A stretch of 64,000 nt of DNA from NCBI RefSeq assembly GCF_001427875.1, contig NZ_LMHK01000001.1, positions 188,871 to 252,870 of the forward strand. The letters run 5' to 3'. Source of the DNA: Devosia sp. Root685 (GTDB taxonomy: Bacteria > Pseudomonadota > Alphaproteobacteria > Rhizobiales > Devosiaceae). The translations under genes were made by a program, and so were the position numbers. Below are positions 38,378-46,427 of this stretch, piece after piece (position 1 is the stretch's first letter; each line of letters begins with the position of its first letter). The notes beneath the pieces were generated by a model. The model saw only the letters and a program-made list of their open reading frames with translations, was not told the DNA's origin and ran no database searches.

Positions 38378-38509
38378 ATGACTGAGAGCAAGAATGGTTT
38401 CCGCGTAGCACTGGGTGGTCTGATTGACGCTCGTGGCCGCGAAGCGTCTCGCCAGGTCAGCTACCGCATGCAGCACCAGCTGATCGGCGCTGTAACCAAG
38501 CGCCCATAA
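38378..38509 (+). CDS. small basic protein (paralogue 2)
   Basis: A 43-residue protein: F-R-V-A-L-G-G-L-I-D-A-R-G-R-E-A-S-R, then a Gln-rich helix ending in TKRP. GGAG at 38368-38371 gives a good start at 38378. It aligns with the gene at 38125 over about 20 residues, so the two appear to be a divergent tandem duplication. A clear terminator follows at 38542. Function unknown. Confidence 0.68.
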   Translation: MTESKNGFRVALGGLIDARGREASRQVSYRMQHQLIGAVTKRP

Positions 38510-38541
38510 ACGGCAGCTAGTTACCTGTTGACGATTTTACG

Positions 38542-38570
38542 ATCCCCGAAGCCTGCTTCGGGGATTTGCT
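38542..38570 (+). terminator. rho-independent terminator after the small-gene pair
   Basis: Stem ATCCCCGAAGC/GCTTCGGGGAT with a short CT loop and then TTGCTTTT. It ends transcription of the 38378 gene. Confidence 0.82.
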
Positions 38571-38687
38571 TTTGGAGCGCACATAGCCGCTCGATACCCC
38601 CAAACCGCTCCGCCGTCGTCCCCGCTGGGCGCGTGTCCTATCCGTTTGCGTGGCGCTGCGCCCAAAAGGTACCCATTTGCTACCCAA

Positions 38688-38712
38688 AGGGGCGCCTCGG
38701 CGCCCCTCGATG
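38688..38712 (-). terminator. probable terminator of prmA
   Basis: On the minus strand the stem GAGGGGCGCC/GGCGCCCCTT is followed by a short T-tract (TTTGGGT). It lies 20-45 nt after the prmA stop. Confidence 0.5.
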
Positions 38713-38732
38713 GTAACGGTCTGCTGCCGCAT

Positions 38733-39602
38733 TCAGCGTTTTTCCAGCACCAGGGTAGTCCAGTCCTTGCGCTTGAGGTGGTCCACCAGAGCGAAGCCGG
38801 CAAGCTCATAGGCGGCGATGACGCCATCGGCCTGGGTGTTCAAAATTCCCGACAGAATCGCCGTTCCCCCGGTCTGCGCAATCCCGCCCATGCCCGGCGC
38901 CAGTTCGGTCAGCGGGCCGGCCAGAATATTGGCGACGATCAGGTCATAAGGTGCGCGCGCGGCGATTTCGCCATGGTCCAAACCTGTCGCCTCGATGGCG
39001 TCGATATTCTCGCCAACGCCATTTTCTTGAGCGTTTTCAATGGTCGTCGTCACCGCGATGGGGTCGATATCGGTCGCGAGAATCTTGCCGCCGAGACGCT
39101 TGGCAACGGCGATCGCCAGAACGCCGGTTCCAGTCCCGATATCGACGACCGCCTTCGGCGTTGTCCGCGTCAGCAGCATTTCGATCGCCTCGAGGCAGCC
39201 GGTCGTCGTTTCGTGGTGCCCAGTGCCAAAGGCCTGAGCCGCATCGATTTTCATCGGCGTCAGGCCCTCGGGAACGGGCCCGGTTTCGTGGCTGCCATAG
39301 ACATAGAAACCGCCCGCGATCACCGGCGCCAGACCTTCCAGCGATTTGGCGACCCAGTTGATCCCCATGTCGATTTCCTCGACGGAGAAATCCACAGCGC
39401 CGCCAAGCACTTGGGTCGCCAATTCATTGAAGGCGTCAATATTGGGCGGGCTGTCGCAGCTCGCTTCGAACACCCATTCGCCGGTCTCTTCGATTTCATG
39501 CGCCGAAGCCGTCAGCGCCAGATCGTCGCGCTCCATCACGGCGTCGACCAGGGCATAGGCCTGTTCCTTGGTGAGGGTTGCGGAAAGCTGATCGACGGCC
39601 AT
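38733..39602 (-). CDS. prmA: ribosomal protein L11 methyltransferase PrmA
   Basis: A SAM-dependent enzyme that trimethylates ribosomal protein L11. It has 289 residues. The N-terminal L11-recognition domain is about 1-95. The SAM loop VVDIGTGTGVLAIAVAK is preceded by AQAFGTGHHETT (PrmA signature), with NPPY-like motif replaced by IVANILAGPL as in the family. Single-gene unit, convergent with the small-gene pair. Confidence 0.94.
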   Translation of the reverse strand: MAVDQLSATLTKEQAYALVDAVMERDDLALTASAHEIEETGEWVFEASCDSPPNIDAFNELATQVLGGAVDFSVEEIDMGINWVAKSLEGLAPVIAGGFYVYGSHETGPVPEGLTPMKIDAAQAFGTGHHETTTGCLEAIEMLLTRTTPKAVVDIGTGTGVLAIAVAKRLGGKILATDIDPIAVTTTIENAQENGVGENIDAIEATGLDHGEIAARAPYDLIVANILAGPLTELAPGMGGIAQTGGTAILSGILNTQADGVIAAYELAGFALVDHLKRKDWTTLVLEKR

Positions 39603-39698
39603 GGCAGATAATCCCGGTTATTTCCCGCCCTAGTTGCGGCAGGTGGCGCGTTGAGTCAATGCCGCGCCATATCACGTTGATTTATAAGGGAAATGGTT

Positions 39699-41477
39699 TC
39701 AGGCGCGCTGGCGGGTCTGGGGCGAAAAGCCCTCGGTCACGATGCAATTGCGCCCGGCGCCCTTGGCCATATAGAGCCGCTGATCGGCCAGCGAGAACAT
39801 CTCATCCCAATCCTGGGCCGAACCGGCTGGCCGCATGGCGGCGCCGAAGCTGGCCGTGACTTTCAGGCCGAGCTTGCCCTGTACTGCGGTCTCGCTCAGC
39901 AAAATACGAAGGCGCTCCAAAAGGTTATGAGCGGTGATGTCATCGGCGCGGCGCAGAATGAGCACAAACTCCTCGCCACCAATCCGCGCCAGCGTATCGC
40001 CGGTCCGCAAGGCGCCGTCGATCAACCGGGCGACGCCCGACAGCACTTCGTCGCCGACGGCATGGCCATGGGTATCGTTGACCACCTTGAAATGGTCGAT
40101 GTCGAACAGCACGACGGCAAGGGATTCCCCGATCCGGTCGGCGCGGCGGAACATGGCGTCCACCCGGCTCAGTAGGGCGCGGCGGTTGAGCTGGCCCGTC
40201 AGCGTGTCGGTCTCCGCCAGCCGGCGCAGGCGGCGGTTGAGGCGGCGTTGCTCTTCTTCGAGAACCCGCTTTTCCGCGAGGTTCTGGCGCAAAATATCGA
40301 GGCCGTTGAAGATGTTGCCGACTTCGCGCGCCGTGCCGTTCAGCGGCGCGGGGGCTTTGTGATCTCCACTCGCCAGGGCCAGCACATCGTCATGAAGACG
40401 CATCAGCGGCGAAAACAGCGTACGCCGGAAGACGACCGCGACGATCACGAGGACTGCGAGAATGGCAGCGGTCAACAGCGCGGCGCTGACCAGAGCTTTG
40501 AGGGCATTGTCGGCATTGCGATCCATGGCGGCCACGGCATGCCGGATCACGGCGGTCCTCAAGAGTTCCGAACTGCGCATGCCCGGAACATACTCGGCCG
40601 TCAGCACAGCAGGGGAGAGCGAGTTGTCCTCCGCATGATTTTCGGCAGCGTCGAGCGCCAGCAGGAGCGCGCCATCGAAGAAGTCCCGCTGCACGGCCGC
40701 TACCAGTCCCGTAATCTCCGGGTCGGGCAGCAGGTTGTCGGCCAGGCTGACGCTGGTGGACCACAGGCTGCGGATAATGCCCTCGGCCGCCTGCATGCGC
40801 TGCAGGTACATGGGGTCCCGCTCCGGCGGAGCCACGAGGGCCATGACCACGAAAGAGCCGAGCCGGCCTTCCTGATCGCGGAGGGTGCTGGCGCTATTGG
40901 CGAGCATCAGTTCGCCGGCGAGCCCTGGCGTTTCGGCTATGATGTGGCCGCTGACCAGATCGCGCAGTTTAGTGGCGGCGTCGGCGGCCGCAAACATGGC
41001 CAGCATGCCTCGACCGATCGCGCGCGGGTCGCGCTCGGCAAAGGGCGAACTGGCGGCGAAGTCTACTTTCCGGCGGCCATTCGCGAGCTCGGATTGCAGC
41101 CGCGCATGCGCTGCGTCGCACTCTTGGCCAGCGATGGTATCCTTGAATACCGCTTCCATATTGTAGATGGCGGCGTCAGTTTCGGCGCGTTTGGTGGCCA
41201 ATTCTGCGTGCCGCGCTGCGGCTTCCGCGTCGGTTGCAGCCATGGCCGAGTTGGCGGGTCCGCGTTCGGCGGAAATGGCATTTACCGCTTCGAGCAAGGC
41301 GCTGAAGCGTTCGAGTTCGTAGGCGCCATGGCTGTGGCGCTGATAATCATTGAAATTGCTGAGGACCGCCGCGCCGCCGAGCAAGAGGCAGCCAATTGCG
41401 GCCGCGGCGATACCCATCCATTGCAGGTGCTGTATTCTGAACACGACGAACCCCGAGCATTCGCGCCATGAATGCAC
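39699..41477 (-). CDS. membrane diguanylate cyclase (GGDEF)
   Basis: Makes cyclic di-GMP. Up to 592 residues; GTG 41444 with CGGGG upstream is a plausible shorter start. TM1 (about 19-41), a long periplasmic helical sensor region (about 45-325) of NIT/helical-bundle type, TM2 (about 328-350), HAMP (about 351-405), coiled coil, then GGDEF. The active site GGEEF is at 500-504 and an RxxD inhibitory site (R491-D494) lies five residues upstream, so the enzyme is probably active and product-inhibited. No EAL domain. Confidence 0.93.
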   Translation of the reverse strand: MHSWRECSGFVVFRIQHLQWMGIAAAAIGCLLLGGAAVLSNFNDYQRHSHGAYELERFSALLEAVNAISAERGPANSAMAATDAEAAARHAELATKRAETDAAIYNMEAVFKDTIAGQECDAAHARLQSELANGRRKVDFAASSPFAERDPRAIGRGMLAMFAAADAATKLRDLVSGHIIAETPGLAGELMLANSASTLRDQEGRLGSFVVMALVAPPERDPMYLQRMQAAEGIIRSLWSTSVSLADNLLPDPEITGLVAAVQRDFFDGALLLALDAAENHAEDNSLSPAVLTAEYVPGMRSSELLRTAVIRHAVAAMDRNADNALKALVSAALLTAAILAVLVIVAVVFRRTLFSPLMRLHDDVLALASGDHKAPAPLNGTAREVGNIFNGLDILRQNLAEKRVLEEEQRRLNRRLRRLAETDTLTGQLNRRALLSRVDAMFRRADRIGESLAVVLFDIDHFKVVNDTHGHAVGDEVLSGVARLIDGALRTGDTLARIGGEEFVLILRRADDITAHNLLERLRILLSETAVQGKLGLKVTASFGAAMRPAGSAQDWDEMFSLADQRLYMAKGAGRNCIVTEGFSPQTRQRA

Positions 41478-41546
41478 GAGGGCTTCTGATAAGGCGTGAA
41501 CGCGATTGGTTAATTCAATCCGACACTTGGCCCGATCCGTTCGCCG

Positions 41547-43883
41547 CTAGCCCTTCGCCACGAAGCTTTCGAGAACTTTCTTCGTGCCGGCTTTTTCGAA
41601 ATCGATCGTCAGCTTGTTTCCCTCGACGCTGATAACCTCGCCATAGCCGAACTTCTGGTGGAAGACGCGCTCGCCGACCTTATAGCCGCTCGATTGGCCG
41701 CCGAGATCGACGGAGCGCGCCACCAGTTCCCCATCTATCGTCAGCGGCCCGCCGCCCTTGCGATTGGCCTGATTGGCGCGCGCGCGCTGCCAGCCAGGGG
41801 TTTGATAGACACTCTCAAACGGATCTGCCTTGTTGAAGCGGGAGCTAGCACCGCCGCCATAGCCATAGCCGCCATAGGCGGAGCCGCGATCGGTCACGAC
41901 CACCGCATCGGGCGGAAGTTCATCGACAAAGCGAGATGTCAGGGCCGACTGCCATAGGCCATGGATGCGCCGGTTCTGGGCCGACGAAATGCGGACACGC
42001 TTTCGGCCCCGGGTGATCCCTACATAGGCAAGCCGTCGCTCCTCTTCGAGGCCGGCACGACCGCTCTCATCCATGGACCGCTGGCTTGGAAAAGACCCTT
42101 CCTCCCAGCCCGTGAGGAAAACAGTGTTGAATTCCAACCCTTTAGCTGAGTGTAGTGTCATGATCGTCACGGCATCGCTGGCTTCTGCGCTATCCCGGTC
42201 CATCACCAGCGAGATGTGTTCCAGGAAGCCGCCAAGCGTCTCGAACTCTTCCATCGAGCGGCTGAGTTCCTTGAGGTTTTCCTTGCGGCCCTGGGATTCT
42301 GCCGATTTGTCGGCGGCCAGCATGTCCATATAGCCGCTCTCTTCAAGAATCTGCTCGACGAGCTGGTAGGGCGGCAAGCTTTCGGCGCGATGGGCCCAAT
42401 TGTGGAATTGGTCGACAAGGCCACGCAAGGTCGTGCGCTGCTTGGGCTTGAGCTCTTCAGTGTCGATCAGCATGCTTGTTGCCGACAGCAAGGGCACGCG
42501 CTGATGGCGCGCTGTTTCCATGAGCGTCTTTACTGTGGAGTCGCCGAGGCCTCGCTTGGGCACATTGATGATGCGCTCAAAAGCCAGGTCGTCCGCCGGC
42601 TGTGCGACTAACCGGAGATAGGCCAAGGCGTCGCGGATTTCCTTGCGCTCATAAAAGCGCGGGCCGCCGACGACGCGATAATTCAGCCCCAGCGTAATGA
42701 AACGCTCTTCCAACTCGCGCATCTGGTAGGAGGCGCGCACCAGAATTGCCATGGAGTTCAAGGGTTCGCCAAGGCGCTGATATTGCTCGATCTCTTCGCC
42801 GACGGTGCGTGCCTCTTCCTCGGAGTCATAGACCTGCGTGAACGAAATCGGCTCGCCGGGCTCCGCGACGTCCGTATGCAACGTCTTGCCGAGCCGGCTT
42901 TCATTATTCGCGATGAGCGTTGACGCCGCCTTGAGGATATTGGCCGTCGAGCGGTAATTGCGCTCGAGCTTGATGACCTTGGCGCCCGGAAAATCCTTCT
43001 CGAAGCGGAGAATGTTGTCTACCTCGGCGCCGCGCCAGCCATAGATCGACTGATCGTCGTCGCCGACCACACAGATATTGGCTTCCGATGCGGGTTTTCC
43101 CTGCGCCAGCAGGCGCAGCCAGAGGTACTGTGCGGTGTTGCTGTCCTGGTATTCGTCTACCAGCATGTATTTGAATTTGCGGTGATATTCGGCGAGGACT
43201 TCCGGGTTCTCCCGGAACAGCCTGATACATTCGAGCAGAAGGTCGCCGAAATCGACGGCGTTCAGCGTCTTCAAACGCGCCTGATAGTCGGCGTAGAGGT
43301 TCGGGACCTTGCCGTTGGCAAAAAAGCCACTTTCCGCGGCCGGCACATCCTTGGGCAACCAGCCACGGTTTTTCCATGCATCGAGCAGGTTGGCGAACTG
43401 CCGGGCGGGCCAGCGCTTTTCATCGATATTCTCGACTTCAAGCAATTGCTTGATCAGCCTGATCTGGTCGTCCGTGTCCAGAATGGTGAATTGCGGCTTG
43501 AGGTCCACCAGCTCTGCGTGGGTGCGCAAGAGACGCGCAGACACGGAGTGGAAGGTGCCCATCCATGGCAGGCCCTCAAAGTTCGGCACAAACTCGTGGA
43601 CGCGCTTCTTCATCTCGTTGGCGGCCTTGTTGGTGAAGGTTACCGCCAGAATTTGGCTGCCCCAAGCCATGCGCTGGTTGAGAATATGGGCGATGCGCGT
43701 CGTCAGCACGCGCGTTTTGCCGGTGCCGGCCCCGGCGAGCACCAGCAGCGGCCCCTCGGTCGTCAATACGGCATCGCGCTGTTCCGGATTGAGGCCGAGC
43801 AGATAGTCCGGCACCTGCCGGTTGAGCTGGCTCGTGATTGGCCCGCCTTGGGGGCGGGGCAGGGGGTGGGCTTCACCGGACAT
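41547..43883 (-). CDS. uvrD: UvrD/PcrA-type superfamily 1 DNA helicase
   Basis: A 3'-5' ATP-dependent helicase for excision and mismatch repair. It has 778 residues from the ATG at 43883, supported by GGAAAGG upstream; an upstream extension is unlikely. Walker A AGAGTGKT (50-57), motif Ia VTFTNKAANEM, motif II VDEYQDSN, motif III VGDDDQSIYGWRGA, motif V VTIMTLHSAKGLEF and motif VI YVGITRGRKR. The C-terminal domain ends in a Tudor-like region (GYKVGERVFHQKFGYGEV), as in PcrA/UvrD. Confidence 0.95.
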   Translation of the reverse strand: MSGEAHPLPRPQGGPITSQLNRQVPDYLLGLNPEQRDAVLTTEGPLLVLAGAGTGKTRVLTTRIAHILNQRMAWGSQILAVTFTNKAANEMKKRVHEFVPNFEGLPWMGTFHSVSARLLRTHAELVDLKPQFTILDTDDQIRLIKQLLEVENIDEKRWPARQFANLLDAWKNRGWLPKDVPAAESGFFANGKVPNLYADYQARLKTLNAVDFGDLLLECIRLFRENPEVLAEYHRKFKYMLVDEYQDSNTAQYLWLRLLAQGKPASEANICVVGDDDQSIYGWRGAEVDNILRFEKDFPGAKVIKLERNYRSTANILKAASTLIANNESRLGKTLHTDVAEPGEPISFTQVYDSEEEARTVGEEIEQYQRLGEPLNSMAILVRASYQMRELEERFITLGLNYRVVGGPRFYERKEIRDALAYLRLVAQPADDLAFERIINVPKRGLGDSTVKTLMETARHQRVPLLSATSMLIDTEELKPKQRTTLRGLVDQFHNWAHRAESLPPYQLVEQILEESGYMDMLAADKSAESQGRKENLKELSRSMEEFETLGGFLEHISLVMDRDSAEASDAVTIMTLHSAKGLEFNTVFLTGWEEGSFPSQRSMDESGRAGLEEERRLAYVGITRGRKRVRISSAQNRRIHGLWQSALTSRFVDELPPDAVVVTDRGSAYGGYGYGGGASSRFNKADPFESVYQTPGWQRARANQANRKGGGPLTIDGELVARSVDLGGQSSGYKVGERVFHQKFGYGEVISVEGNKLTIDFEKAGTKKVLESFVAKG

Positions 43884-44002
43884 TGAGGGCCTTTCCTTCG
43901 CGCAGGGCCGGGGGCGGCACACTCTGCGCGGGATTGACGAATCTTATTTTGTTCTCGTTCGCAATATAGGGTTCCGGCGCTCAGATGTATAGGACAAGCG
44001 GG

Positions 44003-44030
44003 CGTCACCGATCCGTCATGCGACTGTCAC
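44003..44030 (+). promoter_or_regulatory. Pho box, three GTCA repeats at 11-bp steps
   Basis: CGTCACC, CGTCATG and TGTCACC have their GTCA cores at 44004, 44015 and 44026, exactly 11 bp apart, as in PhoB-binding direct repeats. The last two form CCGTCATGCGACTGTCAC, close to the classical CTGTCAT-N4-CTGTCAT box. It ends about 50 nt upstream of a phytase-like gene. TCTATG/CTATGC near 44050 could be the -10. Confidence 0.78.
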
Positions 44031-44082
44031 CAGGGAGTCTTGGCGGGGCTCTATGCGAGGGCCATTCATACGGGGACCTCAC

Positions 44083-46257
44083 ATGAATATGCCACGTTTG
44101 CTGGGGGCGCTGACATCAGCCCTTCTGGCCTCGACCGTTTCGGCCAATGCCGCTGAGTATTTCAATCGCGTTTCCAGCTTCCCGGTTGCGCTCAATGCGC
44201 CCGAGGCTGAAGCGACCTCGTCGGAAATCATCACCGCGACCGACGATGGAATGACGCTGATCTATTCCGACAGCCCCAATGGCGGCATCGGGTTTGTCGA
44301 TATTTCCGACGTAAAGGCGCCCAAGCCGGCCGGCTATATGGATATGGGCGGCGAGCCTACCTCCGTCACCGTGATCGGCGCCAAGGCCTATGTGGCCGTC
44401 AACACCTCGGAATCCTTCACCAATCCCTCGGGCAAGCTGGTTGTCGTCGACATCGCCGGCAAGTCCATCATTGGTGAATTCGATCTCGGCGGCCAGCCGG
44501 ATTCGATCGCCCACAACAAGGACAACACTATCCTTGCCATCGCCATCGAAAACGAGAGGGATGAAGAGGTCAACGACGGCGCCATTCCGCAGGCCCCGGC
44601 GGGCTTTCTGGTTCTGGTGACGCTGGCTGACGGCGCGGTGACGCAGGAAAACGTGAAGAAGGTCGATCTGACCGGCCTTTCCGCCATCGCTCCGGATGAT
44701 GCCGAAGCCGAATTCGTCTCGTTCAACGACAATGACGAAGTCGCCGTGACGATGCAGGAAAACAATTACGTCGTGATCGTCGACGCCAAGACCGCGACTA
44801 TTGTCGGTGGCTTCGAGGCAGGCGAAACCGGTGTTGCCGGTGTCGATACCACGAACGATGGCAAGATCGATTTCTCGGGCGAGAACAAGGTCGTTCCGCG
44901 TGAGCCGGATGCCGTCAAGTGGCTCGACAATGATCGTCTTGTCGTCGCCAATGAAGGCGACTGGAATGGCGGTTCGCGCGGCTTCACCATCTTCAATCGC
45001 GATGGTTCGATTTCCTTCGACTCGGGCAATGCGCTCGACGTGAACGCTGCCCAGATGGGCCACTATCCCGACTTCCGCAACAAGAAGGGCGTCGAGCCCG
45101 AAGGCCTCGAAGTCGCGACCTTTGGCGACAGCCAGTATATTTTCATCGCCGAAGAACGTTCCTCCCTGATCGCTGTTTACAAAGACACTGGCGCCGAGCC
45201 GGAATTCGTTCAATCGCTCCCCTCGGGCATTTCGCCGGAAGGCCTCGTTGCCATCCCCGCGCGCAACCTTCTCGCCACGGCCAACGAAGTCGATCTCCGC
45301 GAAGACGGCCTCGGCGGTTCGCATGTCATGGTCTATGAACTCGGCGAGGGCGAACCGGCCTATCCGCAGCTCGTTTCCGAGCTTGGCGAAGACGGCCATC
45401 CGATCGGCTGGGCCGCCATTTCCGGCGCCGTTGCCGACGCTGAAAAGCCGGGCATTCTCTATGCTGTCAGCGACAGCGTGCTCTATGGCGCCCCCGCCAT
45501 CTACGAAATCGACGCGACCGCCCACCCGGCTCGCATCATCAAGAAGACCGTCATCACCCGTAAGGGTCAGGCGGCCCAGAAGCTCGATCTCGAAGGCATC
45601 ACGCTTGATGGCGAAGGCGGTTTCTGGCTCGCCAATGAAGGCGATAGCGACAAGCTCGTGCCGCATGCGCTGATCCATGTGAACGCCGACGGCGAAATCA
45701 TCGCCGAAGCCGGCTTCCCCGTTGGCCTCCTCGCGGGCCAGAAGCGTTTTGGTGCCGAAGGCGTCGCTTCGATCGGTACGGGCGACGAACAGACCCTCTG
45801 GGTCGCCATGCAGCGCGAATGGGGCGACGACGAGAAGGGCTTTGTGAAGCTCCTCTCCTACAAGCCCGCGACCAAGGAGTGGGCCGCTGTGTCCTACCCG
45901 CTCGAAGCCGCGCCGGAAGGTGGCTGGGTCGGCCTCAGCGAAATCACCATTCATGGTGACTATGCCTATATCGTCGAGCGCGACAACCAGATCGCCGATA
46001 AGGCCGGCCTCAAGGCCATCTACCGCGTGCCGGTCGCCGAACTCGCCGGTGCCGAACTCGGCGGCAAGCTGCCGGTCGTGACCAAGGAACTGGTCCGCGA
46101 CCTGATCCCCGATCTCGCGTCGAACAACGGCTATGTCGTCGACAAGGTCGAAAGCTTTGCCGTGGACAGCACCGGCAAGGGCTATGTCATCACCGACAAC
46201 GACGGGGTGGACGACTCCTCGGGCGAGACCTTCTTCTGGTCCTTCGACCTCAACTAA
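44083..46257 (+). CDS. secreted phytase-like (esterase-like activity of phytase family) protein
   Basis: An exported beta-propeller-type protein of 724 residues. Signal peptide 1-24 (VSANA). The N-terminal half has propeller-like blades (VDISDVKAPKPAGYMDMGG; LVVVDIAGKSIIGEFDLGG), then a choice-of-anchor/alkaline-phosphatase-like section (EPDAVKWLDNDRLVVANEGD; VEPEGLEVATFGD). The C-terminal half is the esterase-like-phytase domain (LEGITLDGEGGFWLANEGDS; GFVKLLSYKPATKEW). It probably frees phosphate from organic esters in the periplasm or outside the cell. GGGGA precedes ATG 44083. The Pho box upstream fits this role. A terminator follows. Confidence 0.86.
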   Translation: MNMPRLLGALTSALLASTVSANAAEYFNRVSSFPVALNAPEAEATSSEIITATDDGMTLIYSDSPNGGIGFVDISDVKAPKPAGYMDMGGEPTSVTVIGAKAYVAVNTSESFTNPSGKLVVVDIAGKSIIGEFDLGGQPDSIAHNKDNTILAIAIENERDEEVNDGAIPQAPAGFLVLVTLADGAVTQENVKKVDLTGLSAIAPDDAEAEFVSFNDNDEVAVTMQENNYVVIVDAKTATIVGGFEAGETGVAGVDTTNDGKIDFSGENKVVPREPDAVKWLDNDRLVVANEGDWNGGSRGFTIFNRDGSISFDSGNALDVNAAQMGHYPDFRNKKGVEPEGLEVATFGDSQYIFIAEERSSLIAVYKDTGAEPEFVQSLPSGISPEGLVAIPARNLLATANEVDLREDGLGGSHVMVYELGEGEPAYPQLVSELGEDGHPIGWAAISGAVADAEKPGILYAVSDSVLYGAPAIYEIDATAHPARIIKKTVITRKGQAAQKLDLEGITLDGEGGFWLANEGDSDKLVPHALIHVNADGEIIAEAGFPVGLLAGQKRFGAEGVASIGTGDEQTLWVAMQREWGDDEKGFVKLLSYKPATKEWAAVSYPLEAAPEGGWVGLSEITIHGDYAYIVERDNQIADKAGLKAIYRVPVAELAGAELGGKLPVVTKELVRDLIPDLASNNGYVVDKVESFAVDSTGKGYVITDNDGVDDSSGETFFWSFDLN

Positions 46258-46280
46258 GTCGCCTCCGCGCGCATAATCAG

Positions 46281-46311
46281 CGGCCGGACGAAAGTCCGGC
46301 CGTTTTCGTTT
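46281..46311 (+). terminator. rho-independent terminator of the phytase-like gene
   Basis: Stem CGGCCGGAC/GTCCGGCCG with a GAAA loop and TTTTCGTTT tail, 23 nt after the stop. Confidence 0.92.
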
Positions 46312-46427
46312 GCAGGGATTGGATTCTCCTACCGGATTCTTGTGCGGGATTTGCGCCGCGCGCACTTGCACGGGGGCGGCAAGTCCCTACACTCGCGCCA
46401 GGAATCTGACAGGCAGTTCGAGAAGCC

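Noticed and set aside
44116..46371. A 751-codon open frame on the minus strand across the phytase-like gene
   Set aside because: The plus-strand gene has signal peptide, domains, Pho box and terminator. The antisense translation has no recognisable motif.
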